DNA of 64,000 nt. Source: Paenibacillus thiaminolyticus (lineage in GTDB: Bacteria; Bacillota; Bacilli; Paenibacillales; Paenibacillaceae). The notes below the pieces were generated by a model that saw only the letters and a program-made list of their open reading frames with translations, searched no databases and was not told where the DNA came from. Of this stretch, positions 62,826 through 64,000 are shown one piece after another. The translations under genes and the position numbers were made by a program. Numbering within the stretch: position 1 is the stretch's first letter; the number at the start of each line of letters is the position of its first letter. Location: positions 4,729,001 through 4,793,000 of the forward strand of contig NZ_CP041405.1 of assembly GCF_007066085.1 (NCBI RefSeq). Reading direction: 5' to 3'.

Positions 62826-64000
62826 TTATTGTGCTTGTACGAATTCAGCCGATTTAATGCCGGCTTGGCGGCCGAAGATGATGATCTCGGAAACGGAGTT
62901 GCCGCCGATACGGTTTTGACCGTGGAGGCCGCCTGTAAGCTCGCCTGCTGCGAACAAGCCAGGAATAGGCTGGCCGTCTTTATTTAACACTTCGGTATTC
63001 GTATTGATTTTCACGCCGCCCATGGTGTAGTGAATTCCAGGGGCGATTTTGATTGCATAGTATGGCGCGCCGGACAAGTCGTTGTCCATCGCCGTTGTTC
63101 TGCCGAATTCGGCATCCTCTTTATTTTTCACTGCGTTGTTCCATGTATCCAGCGTAGCTGTTAGCTGATCTGCCGGAACACCAATTTCTTGAGCTAAAGC
63201 CTCGAGTGTATCGCCTTGAATGACAAAGCCCATTTTTTCATACTGCTCAATCGCTTTAGCGCGGGATTTCACGCCGGAATCCAATACAAGATAAGCCGAT
63301 TTCTCAGGCAGCTTATTGATTGCCGCCGTGACATTGTCACGCGTGTCCAGTTCGTTGGTGAACCGCTTGCCCTCGCTAGACACCAGGATCGCGCCTTCAC
63401 CGCGGACCGCTTCCCCGATGAGATAGGAGTTGTCCTGCTGTACCGTAGGGTGAACCTGGATTTGATCCATATCTACCGTTACACCGCCGAGTTTTTCAAT
63501 CATCTTAATGCCGTCGCCGGTGCTGCCTTCTTGGTTGGTTGTCACAAGACCTTTCAGATCGGAGCGAACCTCGGCAATCATATCCATGTTAGCGCCATAA
63601 CCGCCGCTTGTCACAACGACAGCATCTGCGGCAACTGTTTTCTCATCGTTGTTGTTGAAGAGGACCTTAACGCCGTTTACTTTGCCGTCCTTCTCCGTAA
63701 TTTCCGTTACATTCGCATTGACGAAAAGAGGAATTTCTTTCTCTTGAACATTTTTCACCAAGCCGTTGACGAGATATTGACCCACTGCGGAGCCGTCTTC
63801 AGGACGGTGGGTGCGCTTCTCGTTCATACCGCCCGTAATCGTGATATTGTTCAAGCGAATTCCGATGGAATCAAGCCATTCGATGGCACTTGCGGAATTG
63901 TCAACGAAGAAACGAAGCATCTCTTTGTCGTTCGTGCCATGACCGCCTTTTAATGTCTCTTCGTAAAATAGATCATTGTTATCCTCAATGCCTTGCTCTT
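62826..64000 (-). CDS. Flavocytochrome c/fumarate (urocanate) reductase-like flavoprotein, 5' end missing
   Basis: The frame runs off the window edge; 391 codons are seen. The FAD domain segment AVVVTSGGYGANMDMIAE, the substrate-domain blocks IQVHPTVQQDNSYLIGEAVRGEGA and GKRFTNELDTRDNV, and the C-terminal HYTMGGVKINTNTEVL then GLFAAGELTGGLHGQNRIGG identify the FrdA/flavocytochrome c family. Several members reduce fumarate, urocanate or other enoates at the cell surface; the FMN-binding and leader regions would lie outside the window. It converges on the nucleoside operon and is not obviously linked to it. Confidence 0.92.
   Translation of the reverse strand, partial: EQGIEDNNDLFYEETLKGGHGTNDKEMLRFFVDNSASAIEWLDSIGIRLNNITITGGMNEKRTHRPEDGSAVGQYLVNGLVKNVQEKEIPLFVNANVTEITEKDGKVNGVKVLFNNNDEKTVAADAVVVTSGGYGANMDMIAEVRSDLKGLVTTNQEGSTGDGIKMIEKLGGVTVDMDQIQVHPTVQQDNSYLIGEAVRGEGAILVSSEGKRFTNELDTRDNVTAAINKLPEKSAYLVLDSGVKSRAKAIEQYEKMGFVIQGDTLEALAQEIGVPADQLTATLDTWNNAVKNKEDAEFGRTTAMDNDLSGAPYYAIKIAPGIHYTMGGVKINTNTEVLNKDGQPIPGLFAAGELTGGLHGQNRIGGNSVSEIIIFGRQAGIKSAEFVQAQ

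Overview
The window reads as a chromosomal segment of a Paenibacillus-like member of the Bacillales. The basis is a purE-K-B-C-S-Q-L-F-M-N-H-D operon controlled as in Bacillus (PurR boxes plus a guanine riboswitch), strong AGGAGG ribosome binding sites, GTG/TTG starts, Ala/Arg-rich GC-rich core genes, and a large secreted polysaccharide lyase of the type common in this genus. AT-rich, less orderly islands interrupt the core. The genus is an inference from gene content, not from a marker gene.

Layout. 1-1860: 3' end of a peptidoglycan glycosyltransferase, a DUF1294 protein and a UspA protein. 1881-16802: the complete de novo purine pathway from PRPP to IMP on one strand, with long gaps before purC, purM and purH. 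The gaps hold a strong stem-loop, a lone PurBox and seven tandem 19-bp repeats. 16927-18768: gene-poor DNA with one small membrane protein. 18769-24784: a polysaccharide lyase family 8 exoenzyme with a decayed C-terminus, an ABC efflux pair with a TetR regulator, and a small acidic protein. 25161-34474: an alpha/beta hydrolase, DUF47 plus PiT phosphate transport, a YerC-like repressor, a doubly frameshifted CbiX/SirB chelatase, a DgkB-type lipid kinase and an RlmD-type rRNA methyltransferase. 34640-38226: an AT-rich island with an isochorismatase, an XRE regulator, small hypothetical or broken genes and a serine hydrolase. 38311-42070: a SCIFF-type ranthipeptide locus (49-aa, six-Cys precursor plus radical SAM/SPASM maturase), divergent from a secreted subtilase that has lost its FnIII/chitin-binding tail. 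42310-49794: a gene remnant, a DUF1259 protein, and an AraC/GH39-like regulator with an M20 hydrolase-MFS-M20 hydrolase cluster. 49634-52274: an XRE/AbrB plus glycosyltransferase cassette bracketed by about 340-bp direct repeats. 52294-59141: a lipoprotein and a defence-like island (1314-aa helicase with a C-terminal PLD motif, a membrane-anchored Mrr-like nuclease, and Mrr). 59356-62720: two nucleoside hydrolases and a NupC transporter behind a second predicted PurR operator. 62826-64000: a flavocytochrome c/fumarate reductase-like flavoprotein, cut by the window edge.

How it fits together. Purine synthesis and the nucleoside hydrolase/NupC salvage genes probably share PurR control: both have inverted PurBoxes with the same 18-nt spacing. 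Guanine additionally attenuates the biosynthetic operon. The most interesting accessory pieces are the ranthipeptide pair, the helicase-PLD/Mrr-like/Mrr island, a dispersed 183-bp intergenic element present twice in opposite orientation, and the repeat-flanked glycosyltransferase cassette. All assignments come from reading the sequence; no database search was possible.
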